DNA of 64,000 nt from contig CAKSJG010000002.1 of NCBI GenBank assembly GCA_934463165.1, positions 1-64,000 on the forward strand, read 5' to 3'. The stretch comes from an uncultured Clostridia bacterium. GTDB lineage: Bacteria > Bacillota > Clostridia > UMGS1810. Position numbers and translations under genes: made by a program. This document shows, in pieces, positions 25,837-34,589 of the stretch; the first letter of the stretch is position 1, and each line of letters begins with the position of its first letter. The notes beneath the pieces were generated by a model. That model was not told the DNA's origin and searched no databases. It saw only the letters and a program-made list of their open reading frames with translations.

Positions 25837-27441
25837 TTATTTTCTGTTTATATATCTGTCATAAGCCGCCTGATAAATTTCAAGCATTCTGTTATACCCT
25901 GCTTTTTTTGCTTTATCCGCAAACGAATCATACTCGCTGATATTCCTTTTTCCTCTGATAATGTCCGTAATTCCAACATTAAGATTTGCTGCTGCAAGCT
26001 CTTTGATTTCTGTTATCTCACTTTGTTCATCAGATGTAAAGGTTATGGGAGGCATAACATGCTTTCGCGCTTCATCAACATACTCATTCCATATTTTAAT
26101 GGCATCCTTTTGCTCGTCGTATGTATAATAGCCGTCAAGATAGTCCGGATGCTGATTAAGTCCCGGTCCGTTTGCCGGGCGGAAGAACTTGTAGAGCGCA
26201 CCATTTACGGAGGAAGCACCCACGGATTCAAAGTTTGTTATCTTATCGGTGTATACATAGTGTCCGTCTTTTTTTATATATGTATCGCCTTCTACACCGA
26301 ATGAAGAAAGAATGCTTCCTTCGTCACTGTAAAGATAATCACACCATTTCATTGCATTTCCGTAATTTCCGCATCCTTTGGTTATTCCTATTGCGGGATC
26401 TGCGGATTCCGGAGAAAGATTCTGAAACATTGGTATGTCACCGGCATTTTTAACGGGATAAGGACATGCAACAAGCGAAAACTCAGGATTGCTTACTCTT
26501 GCAGCCGGAATAATTTTTCCTATACCTGAACCGACAAAACCAAAGGAAGCGACTGAAAGTCCGTTTGCCATGTTACCCTCAATTTCCGTGGATGAATTTG
26601 TTACAAACCCGGGATCTATATATCCTTTCGAATACCAATCTGCAAGAGTGGCTGTATAGTCCTTATATCCTTCCTCAAACGGACCGAATTTAACCTTTTT
26701 ACCGTCAAGATAAAATGATTTTCCGACGTTAAATATAGTGTTAAACGCATCCGATTCCACAGAAAAAGCAAACGAATCCGAGCATGTAAACGGCTTTTCA
26801 ATGCCGTTATCCTTTGCCGTCTTAAACACGTTTGTCCAATCATCAAGAGTTTCGGGAACATCAAGTCCCCATTTATCGAGGAGATCTTTGCGGATATATA
26901 TTCCGCCGAAGCCCCTCGTGCTTCCAATTGAAAGATTTTTAAAGCCATAGTAATTACCGTCGTCCGTCATTGACTGACGCTTATAAAGACCACCGTTTTC
27001 TTTGTTTTTTTCTCCGTCCATATATTTGTAATAGTTAGGAGCATATTCTTTCAGATAGTCATTAAGAGATATTATTACCCCGTCATCAATTGCCGCTTGT
27101 GCACCACCATCATATGACGTCCAGTTTGCTTCAATCATATCCGGAAGCTTACCCGAAGCCATAAGAGTGTTGAAAGCCTCACCGCCGTCAGATCCGGCAA
27201 CAGGGTGAATAAACCGGACATTAATGCCGGTGGCTTCATTGATTTTTTGATACATCAGCATATCGTTGTATGAAGCGATAGTCTGTGTTGACGCACTGTC
27301 CATTACAGCCCACATGACAAAATCCTTAATGTCCTTTTGATTTTTTGTTACATCGCTGCCGTTTTTTCCGCCGCTGCAACCACATAGCAACGCCGCAATA
27401 ATTCCAAGAGCTGTAACCGTTGAAATGATTTTTGTTTTCAT
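25837..27441 (-). CDS. Extracellular solute-binding lipoprotein (family 1)
   Basis: This 534-residue lipoprotein has a signal sequence ending LLCGC with the lipidated Cys at 22, followed by a G/N/K-rich linker. The mature protein has the LplA-like SBP_bac_1 pattern: MYQKINEATGINVRF, GEAFNTLMASGKLPDMI, YIRKDLLDKWGLDVPETLDDW, ITKGCGNYGNAMKWCDYLYS. Such proteins deliver oligosaccharides to ABC permeases of the LplB/YtcP type, but no permease or ATPase gene is present in this window. It is 189 bp downstream of the 1097-residue protein on the same strand, so it may be the importer component for products of the degradation operon. GGAGG precedes ATG 27441. Confidence 0.9.
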   Translation of the reverse strand: MKTKIISTVTALGIIAALLCGCSGGKNGSDVTKNQKDIKDFVMWAVMDSASTQTIASYNDMLMYQKINEATGINVRFIHPVAGSDGGEAFNTLMASGKLPDMIEANWTSYDGGAQAAIDDGVIISLNDYLKEYAPNYYKYMDGEKNKENGGLYKRQSMTDDGNYYGFKNLSIGSTRGFGGIYIRKDLLDKWGLDVPETLDDWTNVFKTAKDNGIEKPFTCSDSFAFSVESDAFNTIFNVGKSFYLDGKKVKFGPFEEGYKDYTATLADWYSKGYIDPGFVTNSSTEIEGNMANGLSVASFGFVGSGIGKIIPAARVSNPEFSLVACPYPVKNAGDIPMFQNLSPESADPAIGITKGCGNYGNAMKWCDYLYSDEGSILSSFGVEGDTYIKKDGHYVYTDKITNFESVGASSVNGALYKFFRPANGPGLNQHPDYLDGYYTYDEQKDAIKIWNEYVDEARKHVMPPITFTSDEQSEITEIKELAAANLNVGITDIIRGKRNISEYDSFADKAKKAGYNRMLEIYQAAYDRYINRK

Positions 27442-27630
27442 TAATATTTACCTCCAGCGTAATATAGGCAGTGTCAAACAGACACCGCATTTTTATGTTT
27501 TAAATATCCGTAAAACCATGACCTTTTAGGGCTTCATGTTTTACATAATTATATCTGTTTTGCTTTATAACAGAATCATTATAAGCAATCGGCTAAACAG
27601 TTAAAAAATTTTTCGCCGTTAATTAAAGAC

Positions 27631-30600
27631 TTATTTCATGTTAATAATATACGTACCGCAATATGTCGTTTTTTCGGGCAATATTTTAAAATGGGAACAA
27701 CACCCGACGGATTTGGAAATTAATGTTCCGTCATCAGACATAACCTTGAAATCATTTTTGGCACTTACCGTAATATTTGCAGGTTTATCAGAATAAACGG
27801 AAAATCTGTCTTTTTCTGTATTGCATATATATACATCTTCTTTATCGGCATAAGCAATACCGCCGTCAAAGTATATAACCTCTTTTATATAACCCTCGGT
27901 AACTCCGACACATGCAGAAAAACCGTCAATTCTTATATATGCATCGATTGTATTGCCGGCAGTTAACCAATCAGTGTTCAGAAGATAAATCTTTCCGCTT
28001 TTTTCGCCTGATTTCCAAACAGAGCTGTAAACCTCGCTGCTTTGATCACATACAACAACATCTGCTTTATTATGAATGTTTTTGCACAACGTTTTGAAAA
28101 ACCCATGCATAAAGTACTTTAACTTCTCATGACCGGGAAAAGCAAATGTATTCAAAAGATACACTGTCCCGTTGCCGAGTTTATATCTTGTGACAAGAGG
28201 CTTTCCGCTGTTTTTATCAGTAATTATCGCTTCTGAGCCGCACATGACTATATCGGCTATCTTACATTCGCCGTCCTCATTTTCATCCTTATTCGGCTTT
28301 CTTATCAGCTTTTCTTTAAAACCGGATATGTTAAAAAAATCACTTGCACAATTGTTTATAACAGCAGAAGAATACTCCGCTTCGGATTTTCCGATAACCT
28401 TTACACCGCAAAGCTCCGAAATATCCCCGTTATTATAAAGCTTTAAATCGTTCATATCTGTAAGAAAGTCCCTGTCTGACCGTGTTGTAAAATGAGGGAC
28501 GGAAACAAACAGTGTGCCGCCGCTTTTTACATACCCGATAAGCTTATCATAATCACTGACTTCACCATTTTCCCTCATTTCCATTGTATGCCAGTTCAAA
28601 ACCGCAACAAGCTTGTATTTATCAAATATATTTTGCGGTGCTTCCACAGGCAGCTGATCGTATTCACCATACGGATTACCTCCAAAAAATTTTCGTACTT
28701 TTTTGTTATTCTGCTTAAGCGGCGTTACATAAATCCCGGGTGTGAGAACATCAAGCAAATGAAAGCCCTTTTCGGGTTGCCTGAATCCCCAGTTTTTTTC
28801 TTTTCTTCCCTTGTGACCCCAGACGGGAAAATCATCATCTGAAAAAGTATTGTCTCCGTTATTGTTTGCTGACGAAATTCCATTGAAAGGAGGAGCGTAT
28901 CTGCCCTGAAGGATTGCGATATCTACCGCATTTTCACCCTCACGCGGATGAGTTGACGAATATTTATAAAATCCTCGGGTTATCTCCTGCTTCAACCTGG
29001 TATGATAGTCGTCACCTGCCATGCGTGTGCATTTATAGTGCGCGAATAAAGAATCTTCTTCAAATGCAAATGTGCTGCCATAAACCCACGGAAGATACAT
29101 TCCAAGAAAATAGCGGCGTATTCCGGGCTCAAATTCCGGCTGATGTGCATGCTGAGAAGCGATATGTACACCCCAATTGTTTTTACCGAAGGCTCTTGCG
29201 TTCCCCCTTGCATTACTAAGAATAAGAGCATGGTGACATACAAAGGTTTCATGCCTTATGACATCAAATCCGGCAAGATATGCGCATCTTGTTCCGCCGC
29301 TTGCATCACCCATTCCTACAGGAAATGACGCAACCCCGTACATATCCCTTACAGCCCTGAGCTTTTCTGTTGAAGCTTCCATGGATTCCTTCATGTTTTT
29401 ACAAGAATCGTCTGTTTCATCTCTTCCGTAAAAAATGCCTGTATGCTCATGACCTCCCACGCACATACATAATTTATCAGAAGAATAAGCAATTACTGCC
29501 TGAGAGTTCATCCATATTGCATCGGTGTATATTCCATGCTTACGACAATATTCTCCGCAATCCCAAAGTACGGAAGGATGATACGCATTATTGTGATAAT
29601 CTCTGAACACAGCGAGATTGCCAAGCTGAGAATTATACGATTTTTTTAGTAAATCCATGTATTCAAACGGGGAACCTGTCCTGACCTCAAAGCCTGTCTT
29701 TACCGGAACCTGCTCTTGTATAACATCCCAAACAGCATCAACAACGGCACAGCACCGTCTGCCGCTCCATTTATCAATAAATTCAATTTTACCGCCGATA
29801 TTACCTTTAAGAGGCTCAAAGAAAAATTCGTGCTCACCCTTTTCAAGAGCAAGAATTTCAACATTAACCATATTTACCGGACACAATCCCGCAACAGATA
29901 TTTCCTGATGTAACTCTTTCTTGTCGGTTCCGATAATAGTTTGCTTAAATTCATTTTTATCATAGTTAATTTCAAGGCAGGACGCAGTGTTAAAATTAAC
30001 CGTTACGGAAAATATCCGACCCTTGAGAGCCCATTTCGGACACCAGACAAGGGACATATGCTTTTTTTCATATGGTTCAATTAAAACACTTTGCAAAATT
30101 ATGCTGAACTCATCATCCATGTTTAAAATTTCTATTTTATTTTCTCCCCTGCACAGCAATCCGAAGTCGACATCTGCCCAAACCTCTGAAAAGAACTGCG
30201 ATGCAGTATCATGCCACGTGTCAAATTTAACATTTCTGTACGCATCCTTATTGTTAATCCTGATTACAAATTTTGCAACCCCACGCGCATTGACTTCCCT
30301 TTTTGAATCATCGCTCAATACATACCTTATTCTTATTTTACATGCCGATTCGCAGAAAGAGTCACAACAATCCGTAAGATTTATACTGACGCTTGCCTTT
30401 GCAGATGAATGCGGCTCAATCATTCTGCCTTTCACTGTAAAAAATTCTACGCATTTCTGCGGACTGTCAAAATCTTTGGCATCAACAAGATACTGACCTT
30501 CTCTCAAATCGGGTAAGTACCACTCGGAATCATTAAATTCAACATGAATAAACGCCATTGAATATTTCTCTCCGACAGGAAATACAATATGCTTTTCTTT

Positions 30601-30924
30601 TTTCAGACGCTCCGGTGTAAACTTATAGGTTTCACTGCCGATATTAAGACATATAACAGAATCGTCCTCAACATCAGCTTTGAATCTTATCCCTTCAAGC
30701 CACTTTAATATAACGGAATTCCATGAATTGCCGTTAAGCTTAATAAATTTTTTTGAATATACATACGGACCCCACATTTCATACGGAATTTCTGCTTTTT
30801 CCAGAGATTTTAAATTTCCGTTTCCTATTTCAATACTTCCGCTGAAATCCATTTTTACACAATACTTATCACCAAAATAACCGTGCCAGTATCCCCACTC
30901 AACTCTGCAATTAATTTCGTACAC
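27631..30924 (-). CDS. 1097-residue cytoplasmic protein of unrecognised family, possibly glycosidase-like
   Basis: There is no signal peptide; it starts at GTG 30924 behind GGGAGG with 6-nt spacing. The first ~400 residues look beta-rich (NSVILKWLEGIRF, EWYLPDLREGQYLV). A central part (about 400-700) has TIM-barrel-like segments, FRDYHNNAYHP, YCRKHGIYTDAIWMNSQ, GVHIASQHAHQPE and YGSTFAFEEDSLF, whose acidic residues could be catalytic. Residues about 770-980 resemble the amidotransferase-like trimerisation domain of family 42 beta-galactosidases: YKLVAVLNWHTME, YVKSGGTLFVSVPHFT, GNGTVYLLNTFAFPGHE. A beta-rich C-terminus follows. The layout suggests a clan GH-A-like glycosidase acting on imported oligosaccharides, but I recognise no named family. 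It lies downstream of GH88. Confidence 0.6.
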   Translation of the reverse strand: MYEINCRVEWGYWHGYFGDKYCVKMDFSGSIEIGNGNLKSLEKAEIPYEMWGPYVYSKKFIKLNGNSWNSVILKWLEGIRFKADVEDDSVICLNIGSETYKFTPERLKKEKHIVFPVGEKYSMAFIHVEFNDSEWYLPDLREGQYLVDAKDFDSPQKCVEFFTVKGRMIEPHSSAKASVSINLTDCCDSFCESACKIRIRYVLSDDSKREVNARGVAKFVIRINNKDAYRNVKFDTWHDTASQFFSEVWADVDFGLLCRGENKIEILNMDDEFSIILQSVLIEPYEKKHMSLVWCPKWALKGRIFSVTVNFNTASCLEINYDKNEFKQTIIGTDKKELHQEISVAGLCPVNMVNVEILALEKGEHEFFFEPLKGNIGGKIEFIDKWSGRRCCAVVDAVWDVIQEQVPVKTGFEVRTGSPFEYMDLLKKSYNSQLGNLAVFRDYHNNAYHPSVLWDCGEYCRKHGIYTDAIWMNSQAVIAYSSDKLCMCVGGHEHTGIFYGRDETDDSCKNMKESMEASTEKLRAVRDMYGVASFPVGMGDASGGTRCAYLAGFDVIRHETFVCHHALILSNARGNARAFGKNNWGVHIASQHAHQPEFEPGIRRYFLGMYLPWVYGSTFAFEEDSLFAHYKCTRMAGDDYHTRLKQEITRGFYKYSSTHPREGENAVDIAILQGRYAPPFNGISSANNNGDNTFSDDDFPVWGHKGRKEKNWGFRQPEKGFHLLDVLTPGIYVTPLKQNNKKVRKFFGGNPYGEYDQLPVEAPQNIFDKYKLVAVLNWHTMEMRENGEVSDYDKLIGYVKSGGTLFVSVPHFTTRSDRDFLTDMNDLKLYNNGDISELCGVKVIGKSEAEYSSAVINNCASDFFNISGFKEKLIRKPNKDENEDGECKIADIVMCGSEAIITDKNSGKPLVTRYKLGNGTVYLLNTFAFPGHEKLKYFMHGFFKTLCKNIHNKADVVVCDQSSEVYSSVWKSGEKSGKIYLLNTDWLTAGNTIDAYIRIDGFSACVGVTEGYIKEVIYFDGGIAYADKEDVYICNTEKDRFSVYSDKPANITVSAKNDFKVMSDDGTLISKSVGCCSHFKILPEKTTYCGTYIINMK

Positions 30925-31025
30925 AATATACCTCCCAATGATACATTATTCCGTCCGTATAACCTTTTTTATTTTTATGAGAAAAAATATCATAAATCAT
31001 AAAATCCATTATTTTTAATCAATAA

Positions 31026-32204
31026 TTACCAATATGCTTTTGTTCCGTTTAACATACGAACAAGAGCTTCCATATAGTAATAACATCCCCAGATGTTACA
31101 CTCATCAACGCCATCGTTTCCGGGCTTGGAATAAACGGCATGCAGCAAAAGACCGTTGGATTCGGGTGTATCCTTTGTGCTGTAGTTTTCATATAGAGAA
31201 TACATGATTTTGTCAATCACGCCCTCATATATCTTCTTTAGGGTTTCGTCTTTAATGTGCGGCGTCATTTCAAGAAGACCGCAAACCGCAATAGACGCCG
31301 ATGATGAATCTTTTTCTTCGTTATCTCCATCCTTAAAAGATAAATCCCAATACGGAACAAAATCCTCAGGCAGATGATTTATGTAGAAATTTGCGACTTT
31401 TTCAAATGTATCTGCCATACTTTCATCCCTGACATATTTATAAGTAATAGGCAGTCCGCTTATTATCCATGCCTGCCCTCTCGCCCAGCAGGATTCATCG
31501 GACGCTCCCTGAGCGGTAACACCTTTGTCAGGTGTACCGTCATCATTAAAATAAAACGTGTGATATGTAGATGCATCTTTTCGGATAATATTTTCAATGG
31601 TTACTTTTGCATGACTGTACGCTTTATCATAATAGTTTTTATCTCCCGTGACTTCTGATGCCCAATACAAAAGCGGTATGTTATTCATACAGTCAATGAT
31701 AAGCCTTCTTTGATCGCCTACATTGCCCCATGCCTGAATATATCCGCCGGGTTCAATATATCTTGTTAAAAGGTGATCAGCTGCTTTGAGTGCCGCTTTT
31801 TTTGCAAGCTCGTCACCTGTTAATTTATATGCGGCAACACACGACGGAATATATAAAAATCCCATATCATGATGATTGACTCCGAGCTTTTTATCAATTC
31901 TTTCATAAAAGCTCGGAATGTGAGAAATCGCCCGTATACGATATTTTTCATCACCTGTTGCCTCATATGCAAGCCATAACATACCTGTCATAAAGCCCGT
32001 ATTCCAACCTTCTGTATTATCCGATTCGCCATATATACCGTCAACGCTTGTATGTGTTGCAAAATTGCCGTGAACATCCTCCCATAGCTTGTCAATCTTA
32101 ACCAAAGCATCATCAAGAGCTTTTTTTAAGATATCATCGGTCATCATCTTACCTGATATATACCTTTCGGGATTAATAATTTTCTGCCTTATTATATTTT
32201 TCAT
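31026..32204 (-). CDS. GH88 unsaturated glucuronyl/galacturonyl hydrolase
   Basis: This 392-residue (alpha/alpha)6-barrel enzyme without signal peptide removes the 4,5-unsaturated uronic acid left at the non-reducing end after lyase cleavage. Signatures are WNTGFMTGMLWLAYEATGD, HHDMGFLYIPS with the first conserved Asp, IIDCMNNIPLLYWA with the second, DESCWARGQAWIISGLP and PYWDLSF. GAGAGG precedes ATG 32204, so the in-frame ATG at 32246 is not used. Its cytoplasmic location implies import of unsaturated oligosaccharides made by the heparinase-like enzymes encoded upstream in the same operon. Confidence 0.92.
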   Translation of the reverse strand: MKNIIRQKIINPERYISGKMMTDDILKKALDDALVKIDKLWEDVHGNFATHTSVDGIYGESDNTEGWNTGFMTGMLWLAYEATGDEKYRIRAISHIPSFYERIDKKLGVNHHDMGFLYIPSCVAAYKLTGDELAKKAALKAADHLLTRYIEPGGYIQAWGNVGDQRRLIIDCMNNIPLLYWASEVTGDKNYYDKAYSHAKVTIENIIRKDASTYHTFYFNDDGTPDKGVTAQGASDESCWARGQAWIISGLPITYKYVRDESMADTFEKVANFYINHLPEDFVPYWDLSFKDGDNEEKDSSSASIAVCGLLEMTPHIKDETLKKIYEGVIDKIMYSLYENYSTKDTPESNGLLLHAVYSKPGNDGVDECNIWGCYYYMEALVRMLNGTKAYW

Positions 32205-32334
32205 AACATACCTCTCATATTTATTTTTTATACTGATTTTCAACACTAAAATATGGCTTTTACCTGAATTGATACCGAATACGGCTTATGACTGTACACT
32301 CATAATTTCACCTAAATATATTAACTGTATATCA

Positions 32335-34512
32335 TTAATTTGTTATTTCAAAAACTTCTCCGCTTTTTCCGAAATACTCTTTTTCTTCTCCTCCGGCTGC
32401 CAAAATTACGCTTTTTTTAAATCCGAAAACTATTTTGACCTTTTTAACCTCTCCATTTTGCCAAAAAACATCTAACTTATGCCCGCCCGGAACCTTTATT
32501 CCGCATAGTGAGCCGCTTTTCCATTGTTTCGGCACTGCGCTCAAAAGATGAACCTTATTATCGTATGAGCTTATTATCGCCTCTGTAATTGCTGCAACGG
32601 CACCGAAATTTCCGTCAATCTGAAAAATACCGGGAGGGTGCAAATCCAATAGGCTGACGGTTGCAAAATCCTTTACAAGACCTTTAAAATTCTCATAAAA
32701 TTTATCCGAACAGCCAAAGCGCGCATAAAGACACGACACCCAAGCCCTGCTCCAGCCTGTATGACCGCCTCCGTGCAGCAATCTGAAATTCAAAGATTTT
32801 TTTGCAGCATTATACTGCCTGATTCGCTCTTTTTTCATGAATATATCAGACGGATATATCCCGTACAAATGTGATAAATGCCTGTGACCGGGTTCAGCCT
32901 CGGTTTTCTCTTCGTTCCATTCGAGAAGGCGGCCGTCTTCTCCGATTTTAAAATCGGGAAGCTTATCTCGCATTCTATTCCACAAAATAACCTTATCGGT
33001 GTCTGTATTTAATATCTGCGCACTGTATATTGCGTAACCTAAAGTGTCATATGCAAGCTGTACATCCATTGCCGATGAAACGCACAGGCTGACATCATAC
33101 CGTGTTGCTCCCTCAAATCTGTTTTCAGGAGACTGGCTTGGAATCACCTGAAGAATTCCGTTTTCATCTTCTGTTAAATAATCTTCATAAAACTCAGCCA
33201 CAGCCCTGAAATACGGATATGCCTTATTCTTTAAAAACACACTGCATCCGGAATATATATACCGCATCCATAAATGCTGCGCCATCCACGCGGCAGCGCC
33301 AATCCAGATTCCGTAGCATCCCCCTGTCGGTGTTGCCTGTGACCAGACATCATCCGCAAGCGGAAGTAAAATTCCCCTGCACCCATAGCACTTTTTTGCC
33401 GCGTCTGCTCCGGCTTTCATATACCTCATAAGAAAATTGACAAGCGGATCTATGCATTCCGGAATATCTGCAGCCTCACACATCCAATAACACATTTGCA
33501 AATTAATATCAAAATGATAATCACTGCCCCACGGAGGCTCTGTCATGTCATTCCATTTTCCCTGTAAATTTGCAGGAAGCCTTGCACATACTGAGCATGA
33601 AATCATAAGGTATCTTCCATAGTTAAAATAAAGCTCCGCAATACCGATGTCATCTTCGCCGCACCGAACCTTTTCGATCCGTTTCTTAACGGTAAGATTA
33701 CCGAGCTCATCAGAGCCCGAAAGCTTTAATTCTACTCTGTTCATATATGACGAAAATTTTTTGGCATGCAGGATTTTATCCGCTTCATAATCATATTCGG
33801 GAACCACAGTTTCATCATCAATACTGTCTGTCTGAACTTCAATATTAGTTTTTGTATTCAGATATGCAGCATTGTCAATAAATAAACTGTTGCCACGGCA
33901 GGTAACCTTCCCGTCTGTTTCAACCTCAATCGTCACACTGTAGGAAATACCTCCCTCAAAGCTGCAAAAAAATCGTATTTCACTTTGTGTTACACTCCAT
34001 TTGTATCCGGCACCGTTATCATTACGGCGATTAAAGGAAAGTACGCCGCCAAACTGCTCATTGCTTATCCATTTGCCAACTATTACATCTTTTACACAAT
34101 CAACATAAAATTCTGATTTAAGTTTGTCTCTGTTTACCGCGGCAACTGCATTCTTCATATCAAGCTCTCTTGAAATAAAATCATATTCATCAGCAGGAAA
34201 AAAAATTAAATCACCTGCCGGCTGATATGAATCAACAGGAAAATTTGTTTTATCCGAGCCGAAATACTTAACCGCCAACTCGGTTCCCCTGCCGCAGTCT
34301 CCGTCTTCAAAGACGTTTCGTACTTCTCCCAAATGCTCCGAAACATTTTCCATTCTTTTTTCCCTGTATATACCTCTCCACAGCCCTTCATGATTAAGCG
34401 ACAGGATATCTTTTTTTTCATCTCCCCAAACCATCGATGCAAGCCTTCCGTTACCTATCGGATAGCCCTCCATCCATTCCTTGGTCTGAGTATTGTTGTA
34501 TAATGTTTTCAT
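32335..34512 (-). CDS. GH95 family alpha-L-fucosidase/galactosidase
   Basis: This 725-residue enzyme has no signal peptide. It has the N-terminal GH95 sandwich (EWMEGYPIGNGRLASMVWG, LSLNHEGLWRG, SYQPAGDL) and the (alpha/alpha)6 catalytic part with LQGKWNDMTEPPWGSDYHF, VIPSQSPENRF, GHRHLSHLYGIYPSDIF and QIDGNFGAVAAITEAI. In characterised GH95 enzymes two Asn in an NIN motif position the water; here it reads DIN (Asp335, Asn337), so one of them is Asp. The DGNFG acidic residue and SPE glutamate are kept. Start ATG 34512 has AGAGGA upstream and fits the family N-terminus better than the ORF start at 34575. Specificity (fucose versus L-galactose) is open. Confidence 0.9.
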   Translation of the reverse strand: MKTLYNNTQTKEWMEGYPIGNGRLASMVWGDEKKDILSLNHEGLWRGIYREKRMENVSEHLGEVRNVFEDGDCGRGTELAVKYFGSDKTNFPVDSYQPAGDLIFFPADEYDFISRELDMKNAVAAVNRDKLKSEFYVDCVKDVIVGKWISNEQFGGVLSFNRRNDNGAGYKWSVTQSEIRFFCSFEGGISYSVTIEVETDGKVTCRGNSLFIDNAAYLNTKTNIEVQTDSIDDETVVPEYDYEADKILHAKKFSSYMNRVELKLSGSDELGNLTVKKRIEKVRCGEDDIGIAELYFNYGRYLMISCSVCARLPANLQGKWNDMTEPPWGSDYHFDINLQMCYWMCEAADIPECIDPLVNFLMRYMKAGADAAKKCYGCRGILLPLADDVWSQATPTGGCYGIWIGAAAWMAQHLWMRYIYSGCSVFLKNKAYPYFRAVAEFYEDYLTEDENGILQVIPSQSPENRFEGATRYDVSLCVSSAMDVQLAYDTLGYAIYSAQILNTDTDKVILWNRMRDKLPDFKIGEDGRLLEWNEEKTEAEPGHRHLSHLYGIYPSDIFMKKERIRQYNAAKKSLNFRLLHGGGHTGWSRAWVSCLYARFGCSDKFYENFKGLVKDFATVSLLDLHPPGIFQIDGNFGAVAAITEAIISSYDNKVHLLSAVPKQWKSGSLCGIKVPGGHKLDVFWQNGEVKKVKIVFGFKKSVILAAGGEEKEYFGKSGEVFEITN

Positions 34513-34589
34513 TGTATCATCCTCTGCAACAATATCACACATAGATTTGTGCTGCCTCGCTGAAAGAGGCAGCACATAACCGCCAAAAT

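Noticed and set aside
25798..26304. 168-codon plus-strand ORF
   Set aside because: Antisense to the well-supported solute-binding lipoprotein; composition is that of a shadow frame and there is no ribosome site.
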